From Entonaema liquescens (lineage: Eukaryota > Ascomycota > Sordariomycetes > Xylariales > Xylariaceae), in the NCBI GenBank assembly GCA_902805475.1, contig CADCSX010000006.1:1922001-1986000 (forward strand): 64,000 nt of DNA. The letters run 5' to 3'. Made by a program: the position numbers and the translations under genes. Positions 13,158 through 25,500 of this stretch are shown piece by piece (within the stretch, counting starts at the first letter, position 1; every line of letters starts with the position of its first letter). The notes under the pieces were generated by a model, which was given only the letters and a program-made list of their open reading frames with translations, ran no database searches and was not told the DNA's origin.

Positions 13158-14198
13158 GGTGCTATGAGAATGGGATTCGGAGGCTTTAGGTGTTGTAGAT
13201 TTATTTAAAAAAAAAAAAATCCGAACCAGAATCTTTAATTGTAGTTGTCAAGGATGTGTGCGCTTGTGGTAGGGAGTTGTGCTTGTGTGATAAAGGGGAA
13301 GGAAGACTATTGCAAGATAAAAAAGGCTCGCGACGTACCACAGATAACAGCCTCCGACGCGAATCGTGGTTGCCTCTTTTACCAATCTATGTAATTCAAG
13401 GCAGTAGCACCGGGCAAAAAAAAGCAAGGACGGTGACTGGCGTCAATCATCTGGGTAGTACTTGCCAACTTGTATACCTACACGGAGTAGGTAGCATAGC
13501 AACGCCGTTTGTACTTTCCGCAACATACAACAGGCTGCATGATTGGAATCCATAATAACCACATTCTTATCAAACATACATAATTGAGGCGCAATACTTG
13601 CCCCTTGTTCCTTAAGTAGTGCCTATAATGTAGGTACTATTCGAGATTTAACAGATACTTGCGCTGGCGGACAATCTTACATTAGGCAACGATACTCTAT
13701 TTCAGTATCTATATCTTATGATGACAAGTAGTTTCCAAGTATCTAACAGTTTGCTATTTCAGTAATGCTTGTTAAATTCCATTAGATTAAGGAAAGGGTA
13801 GACTCAGTCTGCTGATGTTGACGTCGATGTCGGATGCATTACGATACTTTCATTTGTAAATATTTTCGATAAGAGAATATCTTCGTGTAACTAAACTTTT
13901 AGCTCCACGTTCAATCTAAAATTAGCGCATGAACAGCTGCAGGCTCGATTACCAACCTTGTTGCTACATAAAACCCCTGCTTGATAGTAACTGGCGTCTT
14001 TGCTTTCGAAAGCTCACTAATGCCTTGTTTGCATCTAATGACACTGCAAATTATCGGAGATATCCATTAAACGGTAAAGGGTCTTAAATTGTATACAATT
14101 CATTGCCACTAACTGCCTATATTTTCGTTGGGTAGATACTTTGCATCTATTGTCAACTTCCACCACACCTCTCATATCCTGTTGATAACCCAGTCGCA
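13158..14198. promoter_or_regulatory. Divergent intergenic region between dcl1 and tap42
   Basis: About 1.04 kb separates the two start codons, so it should hold both promoters. It includes an A tract near 13207 on the dcl1 side and a pyrimidine-rich leader just before the tap42 ATG. No gene is seen. Confidence 0.5.
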
Positions 14199-15287
14199 AT
14201 GAGTGAGGAGCCGAGGACCCTGAAGTCTGTCTTCCAAGCTGCCGAACTGAAGCGGATAGCTTTAGAGGGTATTTATGAGACCAACTCGCCTTCTTATCGT
14301 CAGGACCTTGCCGACGCCCTAAAGCTATATCAGGAATGTATTCAGATTATTAACAAGGTCTCACTATTTAGTCCTAATGAAGGGCTTGAGGACATTGCTA
14401 CATCTAACCTTCCTTACCTATTGGTCAACTATCGCATAGCGGAGCTCCTCCAGAAGGTCTCAACACAGTCACCCTCAGAAAGAAAGGCTGCTTTGAATGC
14501 AACTCGGGAAGCATATGAGAGGTTTTTACACCTTCTCGACAATTACTCAATATTATCCCCATCAGACAGTAAGCTCTTCACTGAATATAACGACGATCCC
14601 TCGGCCTTCTCTACCATATCGGCCTCGGATCCAGCAGCTCGACGCAATGCCAAGATTTCCAATTTCAAAGCAGAGAAAGAGTTGAAGAAGAAGCTAGAAT
14701 ATATGCGAAGCTCTCCGCGATATCTAGAGGATGGGGGAGATGAAGAGGCTGTTCGCGAGCTGTACCTTACGAACATTGCTTTCTGTACACACATGGCGTT
14801 TCAAGGCTTGGAAGGCATTAACCGAGAAGCGGAAATATTAGCGCAAGCACCAGCCCCTGTTCCGTCGCAAGCAGCAACAGTTGAGGAGGATGAGCGACGG
14901 CGCAAAGAATCGGATAGTAATGATGGCTACTCGGACAGATTAGACCCCTCTTTGAGCACTCTCCTGTCCTCAGGCGGTGGCCCGCTTCTCAGCAGGGAGG
15001 GAAAACCCCTACGGCCATTTACGCTCACATCTAATCGACAAGAGCTTCAGAAGGGCGTGTTTCGTCCAGGCCACAATCTTCCAACTATGACTATTGATGA
15101 GTACCTGGAAGAAGAACGAAGGCAAGGGAATATCATTGAAGGTGGTGGGGAAGCCAGTTTTCATAGACCCGAACCGAATGAAGATGATATTGAGAAGGCA
15201 GATGCTGAGACCATGAAAGCTAGAGAATGGGACGAATTCAAGGAGGCCAACCCTCGTGGGAGCGGAAACACCTTGAATAGGGGCTAG
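14199..15287 (+). CDS. tap42: TAP42/alpha4-like PP2A-associated protein
   Basis: Intronless, 362 residues. TAP42 binds free catalytic subunits of PP2A-type phosphatases and links them to TOR signalling in the cytosol. The N-terminal two thirds is the helical alpha4/TAP42 domain, seen as amphipathic helices with the basic segment FKAEKELKKKLEYM typical of the family's phosphatase-binding core. The C-terminus has the conserved TIDEYLEEE, REWDEFKEANPRGSGNTLNRG ending, so the protein is complete. The start has a family-like N-terminus (MSEEPRTLKSVFQ) preceded by a C-rich leader. It is divergent from dcl1 and followed at 457 bp by cdc73 on the same strand. Confidence 0.95.
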   Translation: MSEEPRTLKSVFQAAELKRIALEGIYETNSPSYRQDLADALKLYQECIQIINKVSLFSPNEGLEDIATSNLPYLLVNYRIAELLQKVSTQSPSERKAALNATREAYERFLHLLDNYSILSPSDSKLFTEYNDDPSAFSTISASDPAARRNAKISNFKAEKELKKKLEYMRSSPRYLEDGGDEEAVRELYLTNIAFCTHMAFQGLEGINREAEILAQAPAPVPSQAATVEEDERRRKESDSNDGYSDRLDPSLSTLLSSGGGPLLSREGKPLRPFTLTSNRQELQKGVFRPGHNLPTMTIDEYLEEERRQGNIIEGGGEASFHRPEPNEDDIEKADAETMKAREWDEFKEANPRGSGNTLNRG

Positions 15288-15744
15288 GTAGATAGATATA
15301 TCTAACGACGATGTGGGGGGGTATGGCAGAAGATACGTAACAAGATTGCGTCTATACTCAAATACTCAATTATGTCAAATTAGGCATTTCCGTTAGAAAC
15401 TACCCGACGAATCAAAATTAATAGCCAAAATATGAGAGAAAAAATATACGAAAGGTATAAAACTTTTCATGTGGAAAGAAGGTTCAGTCCATTCCATGAC
15501 ATGTGCTCTGTATCGTTTATATAAATAAGTATGCATTAAGTAAAGTCCGTGCAAAAATATCGTTGTAGGCACTTTTAGCTTCGCGCTAATACCAGCCTTG
15601 TTCGCGTTCAATTCCAAACCGCCCGAGGCTGAGTATTCATTCAACCCTTTCTCAACTTTCAGACATCTAGTTCAAGCTTTCATTATCCCGTCATTTCGGT
15701 AACCATTTCCAACGGTAATACACCTGAAAAGGTCGCCTGTGACA
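15288..15744. other. Intergenic spacer between tap42 and cdc73
   Basis: A 457-bp spacer holding the tap42 3' UTR and the cdc73 promoter/leader, which is pyrimidine-rich at about 15640-15700. No gene is seen. Confidence 0.5.
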
Positions 15745-17048
15745 ATGGCTTCCACCGAACAAGACCCGCTCCTTCTGCTTCGCCAGTCCATCGCGTCTGG
15801 CGGCGCAATCTTACCGACCGCGTCCAGCGACGTTTCAGCGCAAGAAGTTCCTCTTTCGCAAGCGACGTACCTTACCTTCTCTACACCCTCACATATTTCT
15901 CTCCCTATCGATACCCAAACCCGATTCACGTCGAACGATACCCCCGTCGACCTGCGCAGTATCTACATCGCTTGGTTGAAGCGAGAAGTCGCAATCCCCG
16001 AGTATAATGCATCCGTATCGAAGCTCAACGAGGAGCTCGGAGACAAGGGACAAGTCCGCATGCTCGCCTTTGTCGAGCGGTTGGATCTCATTACGTGGCT
16101 CGAGGGAGCTAGTGAAGAGTGCGAGTACATCAAGCCGCTAGCCGGAGACAAGGATGGTTCGACTTCTACCGCTGCTGCTGCTCTTGCTTCCAAGGGCGCA
16201 GCAGCTCCTGCAATTGGTGCAAAGTTAGGGAGATCTGGCAAAGGTACCTTGGATCCGAGACTCGCGGTTATCTACAATAGCGAGCGCAAGATGGGTGATC
16301 GAAACAGTGTCCTTAGAGGTATCAAGCCTACGGTAAGATCTGCTATGTTCCTCACGGCCAGACAGGAACTGATGTTTTGCAGGACTTTTCACATGTTCGA
16401 AAGCTAGCTGCGCCCTTTATGTCTAAGAAATCACAACAAGCTGCACCTACCGCCATATCTAATAACCCGTCACTGGCTACACATAAGAAACCTAGACGAC
16501 CCGATCCTATCATCTTACTTTCACCTTCCGCTTCTTCTCTCCTCCGCATGACCAACATCAAGTCTTTCCTCGAGAATGGCCAGTATGTCCCGCCTAACTC
16601 GCTGTCTGCTAGTTCCAGCACAGGTGCGAGTATGCTGCATATCAACCGCCTAATGAAGGACATCGACCCGAATCGACCTATGAGGTTTATCCTGGTTGAA
16701 GGTCCCGAACAGTTCAAGCCAGAATACTGGAATCGGGTAGTAGCAGTCTTCACAACCGGCCAGAGTTGGCAGTTCAAGAATTACAAGTGGAGCAACCCCA
16801 CCGAGTTGTTCCGCCACGTTCCTGGCATCTACGTCGGATGGCGAAACGAGAAGCCGCCCGAGGCTGTTCGCAACTGGGGACACAGAGTGATGAGCATCGG
16901 CATAGATCCCTGGAAGGAGTCGGTTCATAATACGATTGATTCGAGCCGATGGAGAGATAACGAGATTGTGGAGCATATTTGGAAGGTCATCGAGGGAAAT
17001 ATGAGAAGCAAGGGCTGGAGAAGAGATCAGGCGCCTTCGTCGATATGA
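15745..17048 (+). CDS. cdc73: CDC73, RNA polymerase II-associated Paf1 complex subunit
   Basis: Two exons, 15745-16332 and 16383-17048, joined across a 50-bp intron (GTAAGA donor, TTGCAG acceptor); 417 residues. CDC73 is a nuclear Paf1-complex subunit acting in transcription elongation and histone modification. The N-terminus DPLLLLRQSI is the family's opening motif. A low-complexity Ala-rich linker follows, then the Ras-like C-terminal domain from about residue 236 (PIILLSP, RFILVEGPEQFKPEYW, VAVFTTGQSWQFKNYKW) to the end. An in-frame GTG two codons upstream is not a likely start, so I chose the ATG at 15745. No damage is seen. Confidence 0.95.
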
Positions 17049-18256
17049 GTGAGATCTCTGCAAAGCACATGGTTAAACGTATCTTATCCCCTTATATGAA
17101 GTGATCGAACAGGACCCGGAAGACAACAACGCTTTAGCGAAAGCAAAGGACTATGGCTACCCTTAATAACTACCGACAATATGTGGTCCGAGATACTAAT
17201 CTCATACAACGCACACACGAGTGTTGCATTTTGCCCTCTTTTGTACTACTAGACTCGCAGGGGACGACGTTGTTTCATACCCCAAATGACCACGGAACGG
17301 TCTACTACAAATTGACGGCGTTAGGGACAAGAGTTGCACAGTGAAGCATTGACAAAAGTTATTTACTTGAGTATAGCAAGGCTTTAGTAGCATAGGACCG
17401 GGAATGGCTTAATGAAAATGATTCCATGAGTGAATACAGTCCGCGGCTTGATCCTGTATGTTAATCACAGACGTGTAATGTGGAAGCAGAGTAAGTCCCT
17501 AGTAAAAACTAAATAAGGAAATATTCTTAGTACTGAAGCGTCCATGACGGGCGAAGAAGATTGATCAATTTCAGGGTGTTGTAGTGAGAATGCAAAGTAG
17601 CCGAGCCTTATATTGAAGTGGAATTAAACTGTTATGATGATGTTAGACCTCAGAAGATAGTGCAAAGTTGCAAAGGGGTAGGGTTGGAGTGGAAGGGATA
17701 AGTATAAGTGGTTTGGAGCCTGAAGCCTGAAGCAGAAGTCAGTAGCACCGAGACACGAACGCAGGGCGTCGCGAAAATCGGCGAGGGAGGACACGGGAGA
17801 GAGTCCAACAAAGGGCACAATCATGGACACAATACATGCAAGACATGATTAAAGGTGTGTACGTAGTTTATTAAACCCGCAATCCGCGTTCAGGATAGAT
17901 CAGGAGTGCCATACAGACCTAAACAAAAGTAATAGCCAAACAACAATAGCAACGCCCCCCCTTGCCTATTCCTATTCCCATTCCATGCCCTACAATTCCC
18001 AAAGCCCCAATCTCTCTAGGTTTCCAGAAATACACAACAGGAGAAAAGGAACTGGTAACGACAAAGGAAAAATGTTTGCATGGACTGATAGACGGGCAGA
18101 AAAATAAATGAAAAATAGACATTATGTCCTGATTTGAACCGCGGGATAAGTGTATCTATCGCACATACACCGGAAGACGCTGAGTTCGTTTTTGTTTCAG
18201 TGATAGATTTTGCTTTTGTTTTTTATAGATGTCCCACATAGATCGATATTCAGGTC
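17049..18256. other. Gene-free 3' intergenic region
   Basis: A 1.2 kb region between convergent cdc73 (plus) and the GPI-anchored protein gene (minus). Only short ORFs without recognisable motifs are present; it is probably 3' UTRs plus spacer. Confidence 0.55.
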
Positions 18257-18972
18257 TTACAAAGCGGCAAGACCCAAGACAGCAGCGAACAAAGCAGCAG
18301 CGAAGGCGGAGTTGCTGCCAGCACCGGAGACTGCGATGCCAGAGGGGACAGCAGACGGGGTATATCCCGCAGTGCCAGCAGGGGCATTGGGGGTGTTGGC
18401 AACGGGTGCGGCACCGCTGGTACCCACGGCCGGGGCAGCGCCCGCAGGAGGAGAACCACCTTGGGCAGGGGCACCAGGAGCAGGTGTAGTGCCAGCCGGG
18501 GCGGGGGTACCAGGAGCGGGAGTACCCGGAGCAGGAGTCTCAGCGGGGTATGTTGCGCCGGTTGAGACCACAGGGGCGACGGCGGTAGGGGTGACGCCGG
18601 GAGGGCAGAGAGACGAAGTCAAAGTGTGCACAGCCTTTATAACCCAAAGTTAGAATTTCGTATACATCGAAGAAAATCACATACAAAGCTTACCGTAGTA
18701 ATAGTGCAGGGGCAGTCAGTGACAGTGACGGTTTCGCCCTTGGTCACGGTGTATTGGACACCATTGTAGCTAAGGGTTGTCGCCTCAGGGCAGACAGTGG
18801 TGAACTGGGGCACCACGACGGTGGTCGGGACAGTAGTGTTATAGTACTGCCAGACAGACGGGGCCGTGTTGTTGACGGGATAAGCAGGATATCCCCCAGC
18901 GGTACCGGCGGTAGTGGCAACGGCGCCGGATAGGGCAACCAAGCCAAAGGCAGCAGCAGTCTTGTGGAACAT
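18257..18972 (-). CDS. Secreted GPI-anchored cell-wall protein, CCG-6-like
   Basis: Two exons, 18972-18694 and 18634-18257, separated by a 59-bp intron (GTAAGC donor, TCTAAC branch site, AAAG acceptor); 218 residues. The N-terminus is a signal peptide (MFHKTAAAFGLVALSGAVA). The mature region has N-glycosylation sites (NNT, NTT), a Cys-containing core with YTVTKGETVTVTDCPC, and a Pro/Ala/Gly/Thr tail of TPAPG-type repeats. The end is a small-residue GPI attachment region (GAGSNS) and a hydrophobic Ala/Leu tail. The core resembles Neurospora clock-controlled protein CCG-6; this family assignment is from memory. The product is probably wall-bound and O-glycosylated. TATA elements lie just upstream, consistent with strong or regulated expression. 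Confidence 0.8.
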
Positions 18973-20215
18973 TTTTTCGTCGGTACTGTTGCGGTAGAAC
19001 TTGGGAAATGTGAGATTAAGATTATAAATAGTCTTTTTACGAGAGGATTACGGATCTCTATATATAGAAGACTAAGAGCGAATGTCTAGCGAGATAGTTT
19101 AACGAACGACGAGGAAACGAGCGAGTGTATGTGGATAGAGTTCAGAAAAATCGAGGAGAAGGGGAGGGGACGAAGCGATCTTTAAAGAGGCTAGGGAGAA
19201 GAGGAACAAAGGGCGCTGACTTAGCTCGGGAGAATTTGCAATTAGACAGGCAATACTCGACAGCCACCAATAGATTTGTTGGAGAAGTAGAGACAAAAAC
19301 AAAAGCAGGTATCGTATTCCTTTCCCTCGTGTCTTGGAATGTATCGGACACCGCGACCGAGATCGCTTCGGTCTCGACTCCATTCCATCCCCTCACCCTG
19401 GACTCGGATGTCAATTGTAACTGAGAACGACTTGAATACCTAGGTACACGTATTGGTTCACGTTCCAACTGGTTTCACAGAATGAGTCTCCCTAGTTCAA
19501 AATTTGATTTCCATTTTTGAGGACCGCAGCGGATAACTTGCCAGCTTTAGTCTAGCCAATTCTATGTACAGAGTGCCGGCAGTTTGGCTGAAAACGCGCC
19601 CTCCACTGCTAAATCGCTGCTCATAACTGCGGCTCGCAAATGCTCCGGTGATATAGGGCTACGAAAAGCCCCAAGACCACCCCCTCTATATCCCTAGAAA
19701 ACGCTATGATCATTATAAACTCTAGAGCCGCGACATGATACTTCCAAGCATCGTCGGCCCTAGTTCACTTGCTCATTGACGCACCTCGAGCTTTCCGTTG
19801 TGCAGATGGATCGCTGATGGGAATCGTCTTGTAGTAGCTAGTCCATATCTCGTACCAAAAGCCTCCTTATATACTCTGGCGAATTTTCCCACCCCTTTTG
19901 CGCTGTACGGATAAATTTCAGATGAGCCACTTGATAAGGTGCGGTTCAGAACGCCGATGGTGTCTATGCTAGTTTATCCTCAACGCCGTCCAAGTAAACA
20001 AAGAAAGTCTTAACCGGGAAACAGATGTCGGAGAGATTGCTATTACGTATTTGCGACCAAACGCCACTAAATCGTGACGTCGCTAAGGCAAAATAAAAAG
20101 AGAATAAATAATTGATGATCGGCATCGAATAGATGAGTCCACCGTTTTCGTTATAGCGGATTATGCCGTTTGCTCAACGTGGGGCGATTCGAAAATGGCC
20201 CGAATCATCTTATTT
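18973..20215. other. Intergenic region upstream of the GPI-anchored protein gene
   Basis: About 1.24 kb. It contains the promoter of the wall-protein gene at its left end and the 3' flank of the flbA-type gene at its right end. ORFs at 19099-19468 overlap one another on both strands and lack motifs. No gene is supported. Confidence 0.5.
19058..19065 (-). promoter_or_regulatory. TATA box candidate for the GPI-anchored protein gene
   Basis: TATATATA about 86-93 bp upstream of the ATG at 18972. A second element (TATTTATAAT on the minus strand, near 19021-19030) is about 50 bp upstream. Position and sequence suit a fungal TATA promoter. Confidence 0.5.
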
Positions 20216-22519
20216 TCACTTGCGGTTGGATTGACTTCGGCTGCGTTCCGGCGCACGACCTCCGACAACAATCGCGTCAAAATCGTAGTTCTTTAGCGTA
20301 TGTTCATATTTCGCGTTGCGCAAAAATTTAGGGACAGAGTCCTGCAAACAGGTTAGCCATTGATGATATAGGTGTATCAAACTAGTACTTACACTAGCCA
20401 TCAGCTTGAAGACAGCATTCTGGGCATCTTCAAAAGGGTTGTAACCTCGTGTAGCGTGTCGATCATTGTGACATCTTGCCCTACTGCTTTCGTCATGCGA
20501 GTAGCAAGATTATTCCGCAGTTGATGATCAATATTCAACTCGCAGGGAGAGCCCGGTGCTAGAAATGCATTGTAGATACCATATGCTTGGGCCATGATTT
20601 CTTTAATTGCGTCCATCGACGTTGCGCTAGGAGTTTTCGTAGCCTGCTTGATTGCTGTTCGGCAAGCTTGCACGAAGTCATCCACGTCCAAATAGAATGA
20701 CAGATTCTCCTCGCAGTGAGTCTCTCGCAGGTTCTCTCGGAATAGTAAACGCAAAGCAGCGTCATTCAAGATCTTGTCGAGACGCTGGGTGTTCGAATCT
20801 CTGGCGATGCCCGTACGCGTGGATGCAAGCCCTTCACTCTCGGATGAGCGCCCTCTTCCTGAGCCGCCGCTGATAATATCTCTTCCCTTAGCGGTGAGTT
20901 GGTAGATGGCGGTCTTCGTGGGTTGGAATGAAACAGCGCCAGGTTGAGAAGCCATATAAACCCGATCTTGCTGCACAGGTTCCATGAGATCATATTGAAC
21001 GAAAAGAGTGCCCATCTCATAAGTCTCGCGACGGTCGACCGTAGTACAACAGTCCATCAGCCAATCCGAGCACGCTTTCCCGGTGAACGTATCTTTGAAT
21101 GTCCTTCCATTAATTTTGCGCTCACTAGCCATCTTGACACCAGTAAGACCATCCCGGTAATCACTCAATGAGTCCGAGTCGGCCGCACCGATACTTGACT
21201 TGATGTTTAGACCATTGGTGCCAATCATTCTCCTAAAGATGACTTCCATTGTTCCCCTGTCCATCACCAACTTATCGGTTTGGTTATCCCTTTCTAGGAT
21301 ACATAGATAACTCATTCCTAGAGCAATAAGGTCACTGATTTGTCTCTGCTGTATGCCGTTTCTCGAACAGAAACGATCCAAGACGCAAACTCCCTTTGGT
21401 GTTAGCTGCCATACAGATCCCTTCATTGTATAAACTTGTTGCATTTTGCCGTCAGCTGATTCAATGAAGCGAGCATCGAGAAACCGTTGACATATCGACC
21501 TAGCCATGTCCTTTGCCATGGAGAAAGTAGTAGTTGTGGTTGTCGTTACAATACGTGACGGGTCTTTTGGATCAGGCATGCGGTTGGATTGGGAAAATTT
21601 CAATGAACCCAGATTATTTATCGCATCTTCTGACAGGAACGTATGCTCGATTCGAGTTAACCGCACTCTGTGAGCAGACAGCGGAAGCAAGCTGACAATT
21701 AATGTTGAGAAAAGATCCTTAAAATCCTTGGAGCTTATTAGTATAATAGTAGAAGCGGTCGCCATATAATTATAGTAAAGTTCATGAACAGGCTTTTAGA
21801 CAACCAGAAGATAGGTAATATTTCCTACTGACGGTATACTACAAATACTCAGCAAGACGGGTGTAACTTACTTTAGTGAACGGGCGATCATCGTCCGTCA
21901 TGCGGAGTAGTCTCGAAGAAGTTTGATGCATTTTGTTATGCGTGCCAGACAATATAATCGGAGGAGGTCGAGTTGCGTCAGTCTCAGAGTATGGCTTCGA
22001 AATGGGATCCTTTAATGATAACTGACTCGCCCTCTTGGTTGGACTAAGAATAGACGGAGTAGAAGGACCGGATGAGTTGCCTGAGAAGCTACGAATCCTT
22101 GAAGACCTGTCCGAACTCGAGTTCTCACTGCTGGCAGAATCTAATACTACTGACAAGCGACTCAGAGTAGAGGCAGATGAACGGCTGCGAATGGTAGGCT
22201 CTGATATCTTGTCAATTGCAGCGGCAGCCCGAGCAAATAACCCTCCAGGCTTAGGATTTTTTGTAATGCCGGGAATGGAACCGGTCGAGGCAGTAAATTG
22301 GTGGTGGCGGAAATTGTTCGAGGAAACAACCGAACTACTAGTAGTAGATTCAACAGGGCTGTTCGAATGTACTCTTCTGATTGTAGCGGGGGATAAGTTT
22401 TGAGTTTCTGGAGGTACCGCAGCGTCACTATTCGAATTTGCGTGGGATCGTAGCTGGCGAGGCTCGTGGTCGTGTATAGGAAGCGATGTCGTTTGAGAGG
22501 ATTGAGAGATTGCAGCCAT
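20216..22519 (-). CDS. flbA: FlbA/Sst2-type regulator of G-protein signalling (DEP + RGS), with a single-base frameshift near the end
   Basis: A GTPase-activating protein for G-alpha; in aspergilli FlbA switches growth to conidiation. Exons: 22519-21872, 21726-20393, 20341-20216, with GT-AG introns of 145 and 51 bp. Residues 1-216 are Ser/Thr-rich. Exon 2 holds two DEP-type regions (the second around RTFKDTFTGKACSDWLMDCC) and an RGS domain starting near RLDKILNDAALRLLFRENL. Spliced length is 2108 nt (3n+2). An A4 run on the plus strand (20432-20435) breaks the RGS end: as written the protein stops at 657 residues, while one more base would give the family ending through exon 3 (702 residues). 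The start is uncertain: an upstream in-frame ATG at 22753 exists, and a GTAAGT donor-like site at 22533 hints at an extra 5' intron. Confidence 0.9.
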
Positions 22520-25500
22520 CAACCTATACTTACCATCGAGACGGGGAAAGCAGACGAGTCCTTTTACGGTTGCATAAGCGAGCCAGATAATAGCATGAGA
22601 ATGATATAACGGCTCGGATCCAACAGAAGAGACTGAAATAAGGCAGAGGGAGAGGAGAAGGAGTAAGTGGAGTTCAAGTTGAAGGCATAAAATGGAAACG
22701 ATTGAGAAGCGAGACGGGGGTGGTAGAAGGGTAGAAGTGGTAGAAGGATACATGTAAAAGTATTAGAAGTATCAGAAGTACCTAATCAGAAGTATCAGCT
22801 AGGTCCCAGTCTCTAAATCAAACAAGTACCTGGGAGATGTTCACGTTTAGGAAGCCCCAGGTACTTTGAATCTCCAGCCATTTGCCTAACGAATGGGTGC
22901 ACAAGTTCTGTACCCAGTTCAGATTAGGTGGGTAGGGCGACAGCGTTACATGTGCACAGGGTGCAGGGAACTTACGAACGGCGTGCGATCAGTGGCGAGG
23001 GTCAAGTACTCGGTACAAAAATAGATTGCACCACCATGTACTCGAAAATCCAGTCATCAACGTTCTAGCGTTCTAGAGGGTCTACACTACATTTTACCCT
23101 TGTAAGTCGGTGGACCACTATCATAGGAGCCTGTCCTAGGCTGCTTAGGTACATCTATCGGCGTATGTAATTTGAGGCCTTAGTACATGCTAAGTACCTA
23201 ACCTATAGCGCAGGCGGGAGCCACATGCGTGCCCCGCTATGTACGGCTAGCTTACTTACAGAGAGAGCGGTACACGCGACGTACTGCAATACAAGCGGTA
23301 CAGCGACATGGGCAGGTTAGTGTAGGTTCCCCATGCCGTGAAGGGGCTACCTAAGGTGTTAATAGCATGTTAGGTACGTTAGGCGCAACGATAGATCACA
23401 ACCCCCTGAACACCATAGACAATAGAGAAAATTTCTCGGAATAGTCGCGCGGTCCGTGTGTCAAATTTAATAGCTGCAAGTCTCCTAAAACGTGGTTAAT
23501 GATTCTGGAAAATTTCCCGATCCCCTTTTTAAGACTCATTGGGAGACTCGTAGCACATCTTCACTTTTGGTCGAACTGCATTTGAAACCCGAGCATGCCC
23601 GCTTTCGGATCTGGGTCTGATGAACCAAGCTAGTGAAGAATTTTGGGATGGAATCAATTGGTCATTCGAGCTGTGGATATTATATTTTAGTGTATCTACT
23701 AAGTGGGCTGCCACCTGCCATTCAAAGTTGGAAATCCCCGTCATTTGCGGCTTGCCATGCTCGCCATGTGCGGTGGAGGAATAAGCACGTTTGTTAGAGA
23801 GGGGCTAATATATGTAACCCATGCTGATTGGGGGGAGAGATACCTACAAGTAGGTACCATTAGCAGCTGCATCCGCCATCCACACGACCATTGCAATTTT
23901 TTTTTTTAGTTTTATTTTATTTTATTTCCAATGTACGTACATCCAACTGGTACACACTACCAGGCCACGGTTACTAGTTACACTGCCGGGGCGGCCACGA
24001 GGCACTAAACGATCCCGGTTCGAAGGTATTAGTTTCGCCCTTATTTCTCAGATACACGTATTTGCGGTCTGCTTGTAATGCATTTCGAAGCGACGAAGGC
24101 TCCGTAGACAACCGTAACATATTACAGCCCACACCGGATTGATCCTGGATACGACGAGCAACGTTTTCGCCGTCTACTGCACAGCTGTATATTTGATTTA
24201 CTCGAGTACCTATTTTATAGTTGTCGAATATGCAGTAGCATTCATCACGTGGTGACCAGAAGGGTTACTACCTGGTCACTACATACTATACCACCTAATA
24301 CACCTAATACTACCTATACTACCTAACTATTTGCACAATGCAAAGTGTCTTTTTTTTTATAAAAAAAGAAAAAAAAAGAAATCATATTGCTTGAGCTCTT
24401 AACCCGGATAATATCTTATTATACCAGCATGAATCGCAAAGCTTTCCTACTATGTAGAAGAATCATCGGATATGAGCGTAACCATCCACAGCAGAGCTCA
24501 AAACACCAGCAGCACCTGATCTTAATTACACAAAGCGCAAAGAGCAAAGAGCAAAGAGCATACAGGTAAAACATACGTATATAAAAGCGAAACTGCATGG
24601 CCACAGCACGTTGCCGCGAGTCTTCTCCTGGAAACATAATGTGGATAAGAGTAAATAATGCTTCAACCTCATGTGGTAGCACATGGAGGGTAGTATCGAT
24701 ATCTAAGTAAGTATTGTTCCAGGCATAATCAAATTTGAGTCAGGCAATATTAGAGCCAATGTCTAAAGAAAAAAAAGATTATTCAACAAACACAGAAAAA
24801 AAAAAAAAAGGGAAGCTTGATACAATATTCGTAACATTCAAGACAGGCTCATATGTATATGGTCTATCTACCGGTTGTCCAGAAAGGGCCATTATGCGTG
24901 TATATGCAGTCACAAAACGAAGTGACTACATAATATGAAGGATTTTTCGAATTAGTAACAGACCCCCGAATGATATCGAGGTTGACTTCTCTCTTTCTAC
25001 ATACTCAAACCCATGCTCTCTCAAACATAACGCCCACCGGCCTCCTGACGACACTCCCCCAGTCAGGTAACCCTTGCTGCCATGCTAATTCACTAATGGT
25101 CAGGGGCCTTTCCCGCCTCCACTTGAATGCTACTTAACTCCGCTCACAGTTATGCCCAGCATGTTTTTTTCTCCAGGTGGCCCGATTTGTCCAACACATT
25201 TGGCAGACCAACAGATCTGCACGTGCTTTCAGGGATGGCTTCCACCAACCAGTATGTTTCCACCCCTCACTTAGTATGGTTGACTTTCTGCAGCAACACT
25301 CCTTTTCTCTTGACGATCTAGCCTTATTTGAGGTTAGATTAGAAATGACTCGAAAAGACGGTAAAAAACAGATTATCCTAACACTGTGTGCTTTACCAGT
25401 TAGATATTATAGACGCAAAAAACGAAGAGAGAATGCATAATGTTCGTGCCACCGCCACATCATACTAAACTGCTTCCATAGACGTGATCGCTGCTGCTTG

